Part shown: piece by piece, positions 1 to 5,397 of the stretch
How the letters are laid out: each line of letters begins with the position of its first letter
Numbering within the stretch: the stretch's first letter is position 1
Origin: Stigonema ocellatum SAG 48.90 = DSM 106950
Lineage (GTDB): Bacteria > Cyanobacteriota > Cyanobacteriia > Cyanobacteriales > Nostocaceae
Direction: 5' to 3'
Length of the DNA: 7,454 nucleotides
Assembly (NCBI GenBank): GCA_016903675.1
Contig: JADQBA010000262.1
Span: forward strand, 1-7,454
Made by a program: the position numbers and the translations under genes
Notes under the pieces: generated by a model
What the model saw: the letters and a program-made list of their open reading frames with translations, nothing else
Told to the model about the DNA's origin: nothing
The model's database searches: none

Positions 1-2
1 TC

Positions 3-836
3 CTCACCGGGCATCAGAGTCCTTTCTACAGTGCCAGTTTTAGCCCGGACGGACAGCGCATCGTCACCGCATCAGAGGACAAAACCGCACGGGTGTGGGA
101 TTTATCCGGCAAGCAAATCGCCGTCCTCACCGGGCATCAGAGTTTTCTCTACAGTGCCAGTTTTAGCCCGGACGGACAGCGCATCGTCACCGCATCCGAT
201 GACAAAACCGCACGGGTGTGGGATTTATCCGGCAAGCAAATCGCCGTCCTCACCGGGCATCAGAGTCCTTTCTACAGTGCCAGTTTTAGCCCGGACGGAC
301 AGCGCATCGTCACCGCATCACCGGACAAAACCGCACGGGTGTGGGATTTATCCGGCAAGCAAATCGCCGTCCTCACCGGGCATCAGGATGTTGTCAAAAG
401 TGCCAGTTTTAGCCCGGACGGACAGCGCATCGTCACCGTATCAGGTGACAAAACCGCACGGGTGTGGGATTTATCCGGCAAGCAAATCGCCGTCCTCACC
501 GGGCATCAGAGTCCTTTCTACAGTGCCAGTTTTAGCCCGGACGGACAGCGCATCGTCACCGCATCAGAGGACAAAACCGCACGGGTGTGGGATTTATCCG
601 GCAAGCAAATCGCCGTCCTCACCGGGCATCAGGATCGTGTCATCAGTGCCAGTTTTAGCCCGGACGGACAGCGCATCGTCACCGCATCCGATGACAAAAC
701 CGCACGGGTGTGGGATTTATCCGGCAAGCAAATCGCCGTCCTCACGGGGCATCAGGATACTGTCATCAGTGCCAGTTTTAGCCCGGACGGACAGCGCATC
801 GTCACCGCATCATTGGACAAAACCGCACGGGTGTGG
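3..836 (+). repeat. Seven tandem 123-bp repeats encoding WD40 blades
   Basis: Units begin at 3, 126, 249, 372, 495, 618 and 741; the last is followed by the C-terminal cap. The period is exactly 123 bp (41 codons). Differences are almost limited to four codons after GHQ (SPFY, SFLY, SPFY, DVVK, SPFY, DRVI, DTVI in order) and the codon before DKTARVW (E, D, P, G, E, D, L). The fourth unit also has TVS instead of TAS, and the seventh has one silent change (CTCACG). Units 1 and 5 look identical in DNA, suggesting recent duplication or gene conversion. Confidence 0.96.
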
Positions 837-947
837 CATGTTGGAGGATTAGATGAACTGTTAACGCGGGGTTGCGACTGGCTGAAAGATTACTTTGTTA
901 CCCATCCCGAAGCACGGGAAAGACTTAAGGTGTGTCAGAAAAAGTAG
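3..947 (+). CDS. WD40 beta-propeller protein, C-terminal part (5' end outside window)
   Basis: The frame is open from the window edge to a TAG at 945-947, so this is the C-terminal 314 residues of a longer protein. It contains seven WD40 repeats of 41 residues, each with a GH dipeptide after LT, an SFSPDG turn, an SxDKTARVWD strand and the linker LSGKQIAV. Seven blades are enough for one beta-propeller. After the last blade comes a short helical cap containing LLTRGCDW, which from family knowledge often ends cyanobacterial STAND/NACHT- or TIR-type WD40 proteins. The N-terminal effector or NTPase domain is not in the window, so the exact class is unknown. WD40 propellers bind proteins or other ligands; a sensor role is inference. 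The repeats are almost identical in DNA, with variation confined to a few codons, unlike an old propeller with diverged blades. Confidence 0.93.
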   Translation, partial: LTGHQSPFYSASFSPDGQRIVTASEDKTARVWDLSGKQIAVLTGHQSFLYSASFSPDGQRIVTASDDKTARVWDLSGKQIAVLTGHQSPFYSASFSPDGQRIVTASPDKTARVWDLSGKQIAVLTGHQDVVKSASFSPDGQRIVTVSGDKTARVWDLSGKQIAVLTGHQSPFYSASFSPDGQRIVTASEDKTARVWDLSGKQIAVLTGHQDRVISASFSPDGQRIVTASDDKTARVWDLSGKQIAVLTGHQDTVISASFSPDGQRIVTASLDKTARVWHVGGLDELLTRGCDWLKDYFVTHPEARERLKVCQKK

Positions 948-963
948 TGGAGTAAATAATGAC

Positions 964-988
964 TAATTCGTAATTCGTAATTCGTAAT
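964..988. repeat. Short tandem repeat, TAATTCG heptamer, about 3.5 copies
   Basis: Three perfect TAATTCG units (964, 971, 978) are followed by a partial TAAT. Tandem heptamers of this kind (STRR sequences) are common between genes in filamentous cyanobacteria. It lies just after the WD40 stop codon and has no visible coding role. Confidence 0.85.
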
Positions 989-1032
989 TAATACTATGTC
1001 CGCTTAGTTATTTACAAATAAAAAATAGGTTT

Positions 1033-1083
1033 GTAGTTGCGCTTTAGCGCTCCAGACAGTCGTGAGCGCTAAAGCGCAACTAC
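1033..1083. repeat. Palindromic hairpin repeat, 20-bp perfect stem; possible terminator
   Basis: The arms 1033-1052 and 1064-1083 are perfect reverse complements around an 11-nt loop. The stem is built from GTAGTTGCGC and TTTAGCGCTC. Five T residues follow at 1089-1093, so on the plus strand it could end transcription of the WD40 gene, although the T-run starts five bases after the stem. The form matches interspersed palindromes scattered through cyanobacterial genomes, so it may be a mobile repeat rather than a dedicated terminator. Confidence 0.8.
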
Positions 1084-1122
1084 GTGCATTTTTATAAGTG
1101 TTCAATCAGACATGTTATGAAG

Positions 1123-1230
1123 ACATCCCTCAAACCAACCAAAGTGCAAAGCTAATGCTGTCACCCCAAATGTGCTAGTAATCCAGATGGCGATCGCACC
1201 AGACAATTGTGCATCAACCCAGATCGTCAT
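1123..1230 (-). pseudogene. DUF5615 PIN-like toxin, 5' remnant (module A)
   Basis: Reading the minus strand from an ATG at 1230-1228 gives MTIWVDAQLSGAIAIWITST and then FGVTALAL, the N-terminus of the DUF5615 (Mut7-C/PIN-like) toxin family, including the acidic DAQL nuclease position. Its ATG overlaps the TGA of the ancestral DUF433 frame as ATGA (1230-1227), the usual antitoxin-toxin arrangement. After the LAL the expected GLRDA stretch is visible only in another frame (near 1127-1138), so there is a frameshift, and homology then stops near 1123. Full-length members are about 110-120 residues, so most of the gene is missing and it should be inactive. The nearby interspersed palindrome at 1033-1083 may mark the loss. 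Confidence 0.75.
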
Positions 1231-1451
1231 GCAACCAGAACTGGATGATCCAGTTTACGAGCAGCAACCTAAAGTGCTGCCTTAAGATCATCTGCCTCAA
1301 TATCGGGCATTTCTTCCAAGATTTGTTCGGCACTTAGCCCAGCTGCAAATAAATCCAGCACATCTGACACTCGAATTCTCATACCACGAATACAAGGACG
1401 ACCACCACATTGCTTAGGATTGACCGTGATTCTTTCAAGTAAATTTGACAT
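1227..1451 (-). pseudogene. DUF433 family antitoxin with in-frame TAG (module A)
   Basis: The open part (1269-1451, 60 aa) is a typical DUF433 protein: a start strand ERITVNPKQCGGRPCIRG, then RIRVSDVLDLFAAGLSAEQI and a DIEADDLKAAL helix. DUF433 proteins are small antitoxins with a winged-helix-like fold, often paired with a PIN-like toxin. The family normally continues past AAL with an ALQxAARxxxHPVL tail. Here a TAG at 1271-1269 stands where CAG (Gln) would fit. Beyond it the same frame reads VAARKLDHPVLVA and ends in TGA at 1229-1227, giving the normal length of about 74 residues. This looks like one CAG-to-TAG change. A shortened 60-aa product might still fold, so loss of function is inference. 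No clear Shine-Dalgarno sequence precedes the ATG at 1451. Confidence 0.85.
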
Positions 1452-1529
1452 ACTATATTAGCTCAAGGGGGGGAATGGCTGTCCTATTTTGGAGCGCGTT
1501 TATCAAGATTGTAACTGAAAACCATGGCG

Positions 1530-1680
1530 ATCGCACTACAGTTCCTTTGCTGCCTCAAAAATCTCAAAATATAAAGGCATCCCTAAACTAACCGGAGTGC
1601 AAAGCACTGTACCCCGTCAGGTGCTGGTCATCCAGATGGCGATCGCTCTTAACAATTGTGCATCAACCTAAATACGTCTT
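1530..1680 (-). pseudogene. DUF5615 PIN-like toxin, degraded copy (module B)
   Basis: On the minus strand, 1680-1578 aligns at DNA level with the module A toxin start. The GTTGATGCACAATTG core and the GCGATCGCCATCTGGAT stretch are shared. In the matching frame the Trp codon of IWVDAQL has become TAG, the start ATG is lost, and after WMTST there is a TGA. Further on, IFEAAK and a shifted GTVV match the middle of DUF5615 toxins in other frames. Several independent lesions make this a dead gene. It extends further into the toxin than copy A, so the two remnants were truncated separately. Confidence 0.68.
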
Positions 1681-1712
1681 GATACAGAAATCACCCTGCA
1701 TCTTCGCTCTCG

Positions 1713-2009
1713 TCATCCAGGGAACCAAACGGGTGAAACGGTGATATCGCTGTAACGAAAGGTAATGTTTTTCGTGATTTGATTATCACGAATTTGAATT
1801 TTTAGTTTCGCCATCTCTCGCTGATCTACGTTCTCATTACTCTTTACGTATGCCCTGCATAAGAAAAAATCTGATAAGACTGCTACACAAAGTCTCAATT
1901 GTACTTTTCCCTCCCCAATATTGTGCCACTTCATTTTATATCCATCTTTTATAATGGAGCTTCCAAAAGTTGCTTTACTCCAAAACTTTTCATTTTGAAA
2001 CTTTGTATG
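1713..2009 (-). other. Unidentified coding-like segment fused in frame to an antitoxin stump
   Basis: The open frame that starts in the DUF433 stump (GTG at 2093) continues here for nearly 100 codons to a TGA at 1715-1713. The text has no DUF433 character but looks protein-like: an in-frame ATG at about 1943 (MKWHNIGEGKVQLRL), then FLCRAYVKSNENVDQREMAK, KIQIRDNQ and FRYSDITVSP. In a shifted frame an acidic SLDDESEDAG tail follows. I do not recognise the family. It sits where the DUF433 C-terminal half should be, so it is probably a piece of another gene joined by insertion or deletion. No separate Shine-Dalgarno was seen. Confidence 0.4.
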
Positions 2010-2169
2010 TATTGGAATCCGCGTATTCCGAATCCGTGCCTGCCCGCCACAAACTCCCGGTGTAATCTGAATTGGATTTTGCAACATCTGCACATAAGTC
2101 AGCGCTTGGTCAACTAGCTCTTCCGGCAGGGCTGTAATTGCTTCCTTGTAGTTCAGTCCTCTTACTCAT
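2010..2169 (-). pseudogene. DUF433 antitoxin stump with N-terminal extension (module B)
   Basis: Minus-strand codons from 2156 read LNYKEAITALPEELVDQAL, then TYVQMLQNPIQI, then TPGVCGGQARIRNTRIPI, ending at about 2010. The last part is the DUF433 start motif (CGGxxxIRxTRIP). The first part resembles the helical LPEELVDQAL extension found on many cyanobacterial antitoxins. The only good ATG (2169-2167, MSKRTE) is one base out of frame with the rest; the correct frame hits a TGA at 2168-2166, so a one-base shift lies between 2156 and 2167. The C-terminal half of DUF433 is absent and replaced by unrelated sequence. Together with the toxin remnant at 1530-1680 it forms a second decayed TA module upstream of module A. 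Confidence 0.65.
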
Positions 2170-2257
2170 AAAAACAAAACTTTTTTCCCTTATGATAATC
2201 CTAACGCGAAATTCTATATTTTGTTTAGCAGAGTTATTAGCTTTTGTAGTAGATTTG

Positions 2258-2605
2258 TTAGCCCAGAGTCTCCAGCCGTTTTAACTTGTCAACAAGATGG
2301 TGTCTGAACTCTTGTAACTGCCTAATCTTCTGGTCAATTTCCTCAATCTTGTGTTGAGTCCTTTGCACTTTGTCTTGAGATGAAAGCGTATCCCACTCAT
2401 CAATCACTTGCTTAATCTCGTTCAAAGTAAATCCAAGCGCTTTTCCTTGTCGAATAAATGCTAAACGATCTATAACGTCATCGTCATAGTGCCTGTAATT
2501 ATTGTCACCACGCTTGCAGTTTGCGTTCAAAAGTCCAGCCTTTTCGTAAAAGCGAATCGTATCTTTAGAGACTCCTGCTTTTTGTGAAAGTTCGCTAATC
2601 AGCAT
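2258..2605 (-). CDS. MerR-family transcriptional regulator (NmlR/AdhR-like)
   Basis: This 115-aa protein has the MerR layout. A winged helix-turn-helix spans residues 1-40 (LISELSQKAGVSKDTIRFYE, wing ending NYRHYD), a second DNA-binding part 45-70 (IRQGKALGFTLNEIKQVID), and a charged coiled-coil dimer helix about 76-111. There is no C-terminal metal-binding cysteine pair; the only cysteine is Cys30, in the wing. This fits the small NmlR/AdhR class, which from family knowledge responds to electrophiles such as aldehydes and controls adjacent dehydrogenases. The gene diverges from the oxidoreductase operon starting at 2695, and a perfect palindrome lies in the shared 89-bp gap, so it probably controls that operon by bending an over-long promoter spacer. 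The inducer cannot be read from sequence. Confidence 0.9.
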   Translation of the reverse strand: MLISELSQKAGVSKDTIRFYEKAGLLNANCKRGDNNYRHYDDDVIDRLAFIRQGKALGFTLNEIKQVIDEWDTLSSQDKVQRTQHKIEEIDQKIRQLQEFRHHLVDKLKRLETLG

Positions 2606-2630
2606 AAAAATCTAGGGTTTAAATGAGTGC

Positions 2631-2662
2631 TTGACATTGGAGTATACTCCAACGTTTAACCT
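2631..2662 (+). promoter_or_regulatory. MerR-type promoter with 16-bp palindromic operator
   Basis: A consensus -35 TTGACA (2631-2636) is followed directly by the perfect palindrome TTGGAGTATACTCCAA (2637-2652) and a candidate -10 TAACCT (2657-2662). The spacer is about 20 bp instead of 17. An over-long spacer filled by a dyad is the signature of promoters activated by MerR-family twisting. It faces the oxidoreductase operon. The -10 choice is less certain; TTAACC one base upstream gives 19 bp. Confidence 0.85.
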
Positions 2663-2694
2663 AAGCATAGCACTCAATACAGTAGGTGAAAACG

Positions 2695-2823
2695 ATGCCA
2701 GTCTCCACAAAACCCAATAAATCAGTCATTATTACAGGCGCAAGCAATGGTTTAGGGTATCACTGTGCCGCAGCTATTGCAGAATCTAATCAGAATTGGC
2801 ATATTGTGATCGCCATATCTTAA
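2695..2823 (+). pseudogene. Short-chain dehydrogenase/reductase, N-terminal stump
   Basis: The ATG at 2695 has a good Shine-Dalgarno (AGGTG at 2684-2688, 6-nt spacing) and starts a 42-codon frame: MPVSTKPNKSVIITGASNGL, then GYHCAAAIA and NWHIVIAIS. The TGASNGLG sequence at residues 14-21 is the SDR cofactor-binding TGxxxGxG, followed by the first helix and second strand (WHIVIA). The family would continue for over 200 residues with NNAG and YxxxK motifs, but the frame stops with TAA at 2821. The AKR gene follows 32 bp later, so the rest was deleted rather than frameshifted. This stump is the first gene after the MerR promoter. It cannot be an enzyme; it may still serve as a translated leader. 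Confidence 0.8.
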
Positions 2824-2855
2824 GAAACCCATAAACATCTAGGAGCAACAAAACC

Positions 2856-3743
2856 ATGATGCAGCAAATAAACCTTGGCGGTACTTTCACACTTCCAAAC
2901 ACTTCAATGACTTTGAATCGCATGGGCTATGGTGCGATGCAGCTTGCGGGTAAAGGGGTCTTTGGTCCGCCGCGTGATCGGGATGCTGCCATTGCCGTTC
3001 TGCGCGAAGCTGTTTCACTCGGCATCAATCACATCGACACCAGCGACTTCTATGGTCCGCACATCACCAATCAGATTATTCGACAAGCCCTGCATCCTTA
3101 TCCAGAGGATCTCGTCATCGTAACTAAGGTCGGTGCCCGCCGTCCCGATGATGGATCATGGGTTTGTGCGATGTCGCGACAGGAACTCATCGACGCAGTT
3201 CACGACAACTTGCGAAACCTGGGAGTCGATGCGATCGATGTTGTCAATCTCCGCTTGATGGGCGACGTTAACAAACCAAAGGAGGGGTCTCTAGCGGAGC
3301 CGTTGACAACCCTATCTGAACTGAAAGAACAGGGGCTAATCCGCCACCTCGGAATCAGTAACGTTACTCCCACGCAGTTAGCGGAAGCACAAACTATCAC
3401 CGAAATTGTCTGTGTGCAGAATATGTACAACATAGCGCACCGCGACGATGATGCCTTTATCGACCAACTCGCACAGCAAAAAATCGCCTATGTGCCGTTC
3501 TTCCCGCTGGGTGGGTTCACGCCGCTGCAATCATCTGCTCTTGAATCTACCGCAACGGCGCTGAATGCCACCCCGATGCAGGTGGCGCTTGCTTGGTTGC
3601 TGCAACGCTCTCCTAATATTTTGCTGATTCCGGGAACGTCCTCGGTGGAGCATCTGCGCGAGAACCTCAAAGCCGCAGATCTGCGACTCCCGCCCCAAGC
3701 CGTCAAAGATCTAGACGCGATCGCTGCAAACGCTGATCAGTGA
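2856..3743 (+). CDS. Aldo/keto reductase, YdbC/PdxI-like
   Basis: This 295-aa protein has normal length for an NADPH-dependent TIM-barrel aldo/keto reductase. The start motif NRMGYGAMQL (residues 21-30), catalytic Asp61 and Tyr66 in HIDTSDFYG, and Lys91 in VTKVG are present. The usual catalytic His position is Asn131 (DVVNLRLMG). From memory, the YdbC/PdxI (pyridoxal reductase) subgroup shares this VNLR text, so I read it as a subgroup trait and not damage. The C-terminal IPGTSSVEHLRENL binds the cofactor phosphate. ATG at 2856 has AGGAG at 2841-2845; ATG at 2859 is also possible. It is the only intact enzyme in the operon behind the MerR promoter. The substrate may be pyridoxal or another aldehyde; sequence alone does not decide. 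Confidence 0.93.
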   Translation: MMQQINLGGTFTLPNTSMTLNRMGYGAMQLAGKGVFGPPRDRDAAIAVLREAVSLGINHIDTSDFYGPHITNQIIRQALHPYPEDLVIVTKVGARRPDDGSWVCAMSRQELIDAVHDNLRNLGVDAIDVVNLRLMGDVNKPKEGSLAEPLTTLSELKEQGLIRHLGISNVTPTQLAEAQTITEIVCVQNMYNIAHRDDDAFIDQLAQQKIAYVPFFPLGGFTPLQSSALESTATALNATPMQVALAWLLQRSPNILLIPGTSSVEHLRENLKAADLRLPPQAVKDLDAIAANADQ

Positions 3744-3911
3744 GGATAGACAGATCGATAGATGTATTCGACAGGCAAATACAGTCTCTTTAATAAAGAT
3801 TGCGGATTGCTTCACACAGCAACTCATGATCGAGCATCGCTCTCGGTAAATCCGAGTTCAAATGTCACAGGTTAGAACAAATTAGCTAAAACAATCGCAG
3901 GAGAACGACTC
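3744..3911. other. Gap between AKR gene and quinone oxidoreductase pseudogene
   Basis: I see no gene here. A small hairpin with a 5-bp stem (CTCGG/CCGAG, 3842-3856) has no T-run, so it is not a convincing terminator. AGGAGA at 3899-3904 is the Shine-Dalgarno for the next start at 3912. No clear promoter was found, so the downstream gene was probably cotranscribed from the MerR promoter. Confidence 0.5.
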
Positions 3912-4608
3912 ATGCAAAGCACTCCCCAACAGATGAAAGCAATGGCTGTGGACGAGTTCGGCGGCTCGGACAAGCTAACTTTGCACACCTTACCCTTGCC
4001 TGCGCAAGACGCGGGCGAAGTTTTAATTCGCGTTGAGATTGCCGGAGTTGGCATCTGGGACGCGATGGAGCGCGAAGGCACGCTGATTTATAACGAAGTC
4101 CACTTCCCGCGTGTGCTAGGCGGCGAATGTGCGGGCACCATCGTTGCTGTCGGCGAAGCGCATGGGCGCACGTGTTTTCGCGATCGCATCTGGTGCTGAT
4201 GGCGTGGAGTTGGCGAGGCAATTAGGTGCTGATGAAGCAGTGGACGGACGCAGCGACAACATAGCCCAACGCGCCCGATCCTTTGCCCCGGATGGCTTCA
4301 ATACTGCAATGGTACTGGTGGGCGGCGACAGCGTTCAATCGACGCTGAGTTTAGTGCGTCAGGGCGGGATTATCGCCTTTCCGAACGGTGTGATGCCCGA
4401 ACCCATCGCGCCCGACGGTGTGGAACTCAAGAAGGCAAATGGCTTCTCTGACCCGATGTTGCTTGATCGACTCAACCGATTGATCGGTATGGGTGAGTTT
4501 CAAGTTCACATCGCACAGACATTTCCGCTCGAAGAATCCGCGCAAGCGCAGGAAGCGATGGAACAGCATTATCTCGGCAAAATCGTGGTGCGTGTGAGCG
4601 GCGAGTAA
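3912..4608 (+). pseudogene. Zinc-independent quinone oxidoreductase (MDR family) with internal deletion
   Basis: The first part (residues 1-83 from ATG 3912, Shine-Dalgarno AGGAGA) is the GroES-like start of a medium-chain reductase: MKAMAVDEFGG, GEVLIRVEIAGVGIWDAM and VLGGECAGTIVAVGE. At about 4150-4160 the text jumps in the +1 frame to KRMGARVFAIASGADGVELA and RQLGADEAVDG, the second half of the Rossmann domain, continuing to LGKIVVRVSGE and TAA at 4606. The missing piece, about 95 residues in relatives, includes the GASGGVG cofactor loop. The original frame stops at 4197-4199. The junction GCGAAGCG could encode either side, so a deletion between short repeats is likely. Without the cofactor loop and with a frame change the enzyme should be inactive. 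It was the third oxidoreductase of the MerR-controlled operon. Confidence 0.88.
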
Positions 4609-4612
4609 GAAC

Positions 4613-4714
4613 TTCAATTCAAGGGAAGCACAAACTGTGTATCGGCTTGGCAAGCAGAACAATCAGATTCCCGAACTTTTTGCCCACTTTGAAGAAGATG
4701 GGCAATTTTATTTG
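4613..4714 (+). pseudogene. Fragment of a Ser/Thr protein kinase domain (probable)
   Basis: The plus frame reads FNSREAQTVYRLGKQNNQIP and then ELFAHFEEDGQFYL. This resembles the N-lobe of cyanobacterial Hanks-type kinases, from the helix-C glutamate (REAQT) to the strand before the hinge (FEEDGQFYLVQEF in relatives). After FYL the text no longer matches a kinase and runs into an interspersed repeat at 4745-4771. No ATP loop, HRD or DFG part is present. The match is short and from memory, so this is a moderate call. Confidence 0.5.
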
Positions 4715-4744
4715 GCGTTGCTGAATCACGGTATGAATTTGCCT

Positions 4745-4771
4745 CACGCAAAGTCGCAAAGGCGCAGAGAG
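4745..4771. repeat. Interspersed GCAAAG-type repeat
   Basis: The sequence CACGCAAAGTCGCAAAGGCG and the following CAGAGAG consist of a degenerate 8-9-bp unit (GCAAAGTC, GCAAAGGC, GCAGAGA). Similar text is common between genes in cyanobacteria. It marks the end of the kinase fragment. Confidence 0.55.
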
Positions 4772-4802
4772 AAATTAGCTCTGTTTCTTAGGTCTATCAT
4801 CG

Positions 4803-5030
4803 TTACTCCATTTCAGAAATTATTGTATTTATATTTTCCGCTTCTTCAAAAATTTTATCCGCCCTTGTTTCTTCATCCCAAAAAACCATAAGATCATGTA
4901 AACCTTCATATTCTTCAGCCATTTCTACAGCATCATTGATAAATGCTACTGATAATCCTGCATCAGCCATTCTTGTAGCTATTTTATATACTCTAATTTT
5001 TTGTTCAGGTGAAGTGGTAAATGGAATCAT
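4803..5030 (-). CDS. Conserved 75-aa cyanobacterial protein, possibly a shortened HTH-regulator N-terminus
   Basis: The ATG at 5030-5028 has GAGGAA (5035-5040) six bases upstream, which decides the start; the frame is open further upstream to 5303, but that part is repeat-like. The protein starts MIPFTTSPEQKIRVYKIATR, continues MADAGLSVAFINDAVEMAEE, then YEGLHDLMVFWDEET, and ends in an acidic helix. From memory this resembles the N-terminal part of a cyanobacterial family of about 130-150 residues that ends in an XRE-like helix-turn-helix. If so, this copy lacks the DNA-binding end. No membrane or secretion signal is seen. Function is unknown; an antitoxin or regulator remnant is possible. 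Confidence 0.62.
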   Translation of the reverse strand: MIPFTTSPEQKIRVYKIATRMADAGLSVAFINDAVEMAEEYEGLHDLMVFWDEETRADKIFEEAENINTIISEME

Positions 5031-5067
5031 AATATTCCTCTGTATGAAAAATTGCCATTGATAATAT

Positions 5068-5097
5068 GAAGGTAGGAGGTAGGAAGGTAGGTGGTAG
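5068..5097. repeat. GGTAGG-type short tandem repeat
   Basis: GAAGGTAGGAGGTAGGAAGG followed by TAGGTGGTAG gives four GGTAG units with 6-8-bp period. It is another cyanobacterial STRR-like block, about 40 bp upstream of the 75-aa gene start. Confidence 0.8.
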
Positions 5098-5348
5098 ATG
5101 GAGAACCCTATAAATAAATGATGTTGTTGGCGAATTAATGAGAGATCACACCCAAGCTGTCTCTCGTTCCCATGCGAGGCAAAGGATAATTGTTGATTAG
5201 GTTGAACATGGATACGAAGAAATAACTTCAAGTAGAATTTTACCGCAACTTGATATCGCTTTACTCGTAAAATGTCTTTTAATTTCCGACCCAATTCAAT
5301 CAAATAACGAATTCGACCAAAACATTTGAATATTAAATCTTTTCTTTA

Positions 5349-5374
5349 CCCTCATCCCCTAACCCCTTCTCCCT
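5349..5374. repeat. CCCTCATCCCCTAACCCC interspersed repeat
   Basis: The C-rich text CCCTCATCCCCTAACCCCTT, followed by CTCCCT, is a frequently seen intergenic element in cyanobacteria. It ends 23 bp before the stop codon of the DUF4276 gene, on the downstream side. A transcription-end role is not shown by the sequence. Confidence 0.5.
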
Positions 5375-5397
5375 ATTTGGGAATTTATTCGCCCTGA

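Larger units (their letters stand above)
5031..5397. other. Gene-free, repeat-rich spacer between the 75-aa gene and the ATPase operon
   Basis: I see no convincing gene. The spacer holds a purine-rich tandem repeat (5068-5097), a 6-bp-stem hairpin GAGAGA/TCTCTC (5140-5145 and 5160-5165), a TCTCGTTCCCATGCGAGGC-type interspersed segment near 5161-5180, and a CCCTCATCCCC-type repeat (5349-5374). The minus-strand open frame through much of it has no domain character. No strong terminator for the ATPase operon is seen next to its stop at 5398. Confidence 0.6.

Noticed and set aside
1..840. CRISPR-like regular repeat array
   Set aside because: The units are contiguous 123-bp coding repeats with no spacers between short repeats.
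31..852. A 273-codon plus-strand frame through the WD40 array (PVLARTDSASSPH repeats)
   Set aside because: The 123-bp period is divisible by three, so a stop-free unit stays open in a second frame. The WD40 frame has real domain text and continues to the cap.
1033..1083. Terminal inverted repeat of an insertion sequence
   Set aside because: The arms are 11 nt apart with no transposase or target-site duplication seen, so it is a hairpin and not the two ends of an element.
1899..2117. 72-codon plus-strand frame
   Set aside because: It is antisense to the DUF433 stump, which carries the recognisable motif on the other strand.
3200..3706. Minus-strand frames opposite the aldo/keto reductase
   Set aside because: They are antisense shadows of a well-supported gene with no recognisable protein text or ribosome sites.
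3872..4662. Minus-strand frames opposite the quinone oxidoreductase
   Set aside because: Composition is what antisense of a GC-rich gene gives; the plus strand matches a known family on both sides of the deletion.
4803..5303. 166-codon version of the 75-aa gene starting at 5303
   Set aside because: The first 91 codons cross tandem and interspersed repeats and have no domain character, while ATG 5030 has a good GAGGAA ribosome site.
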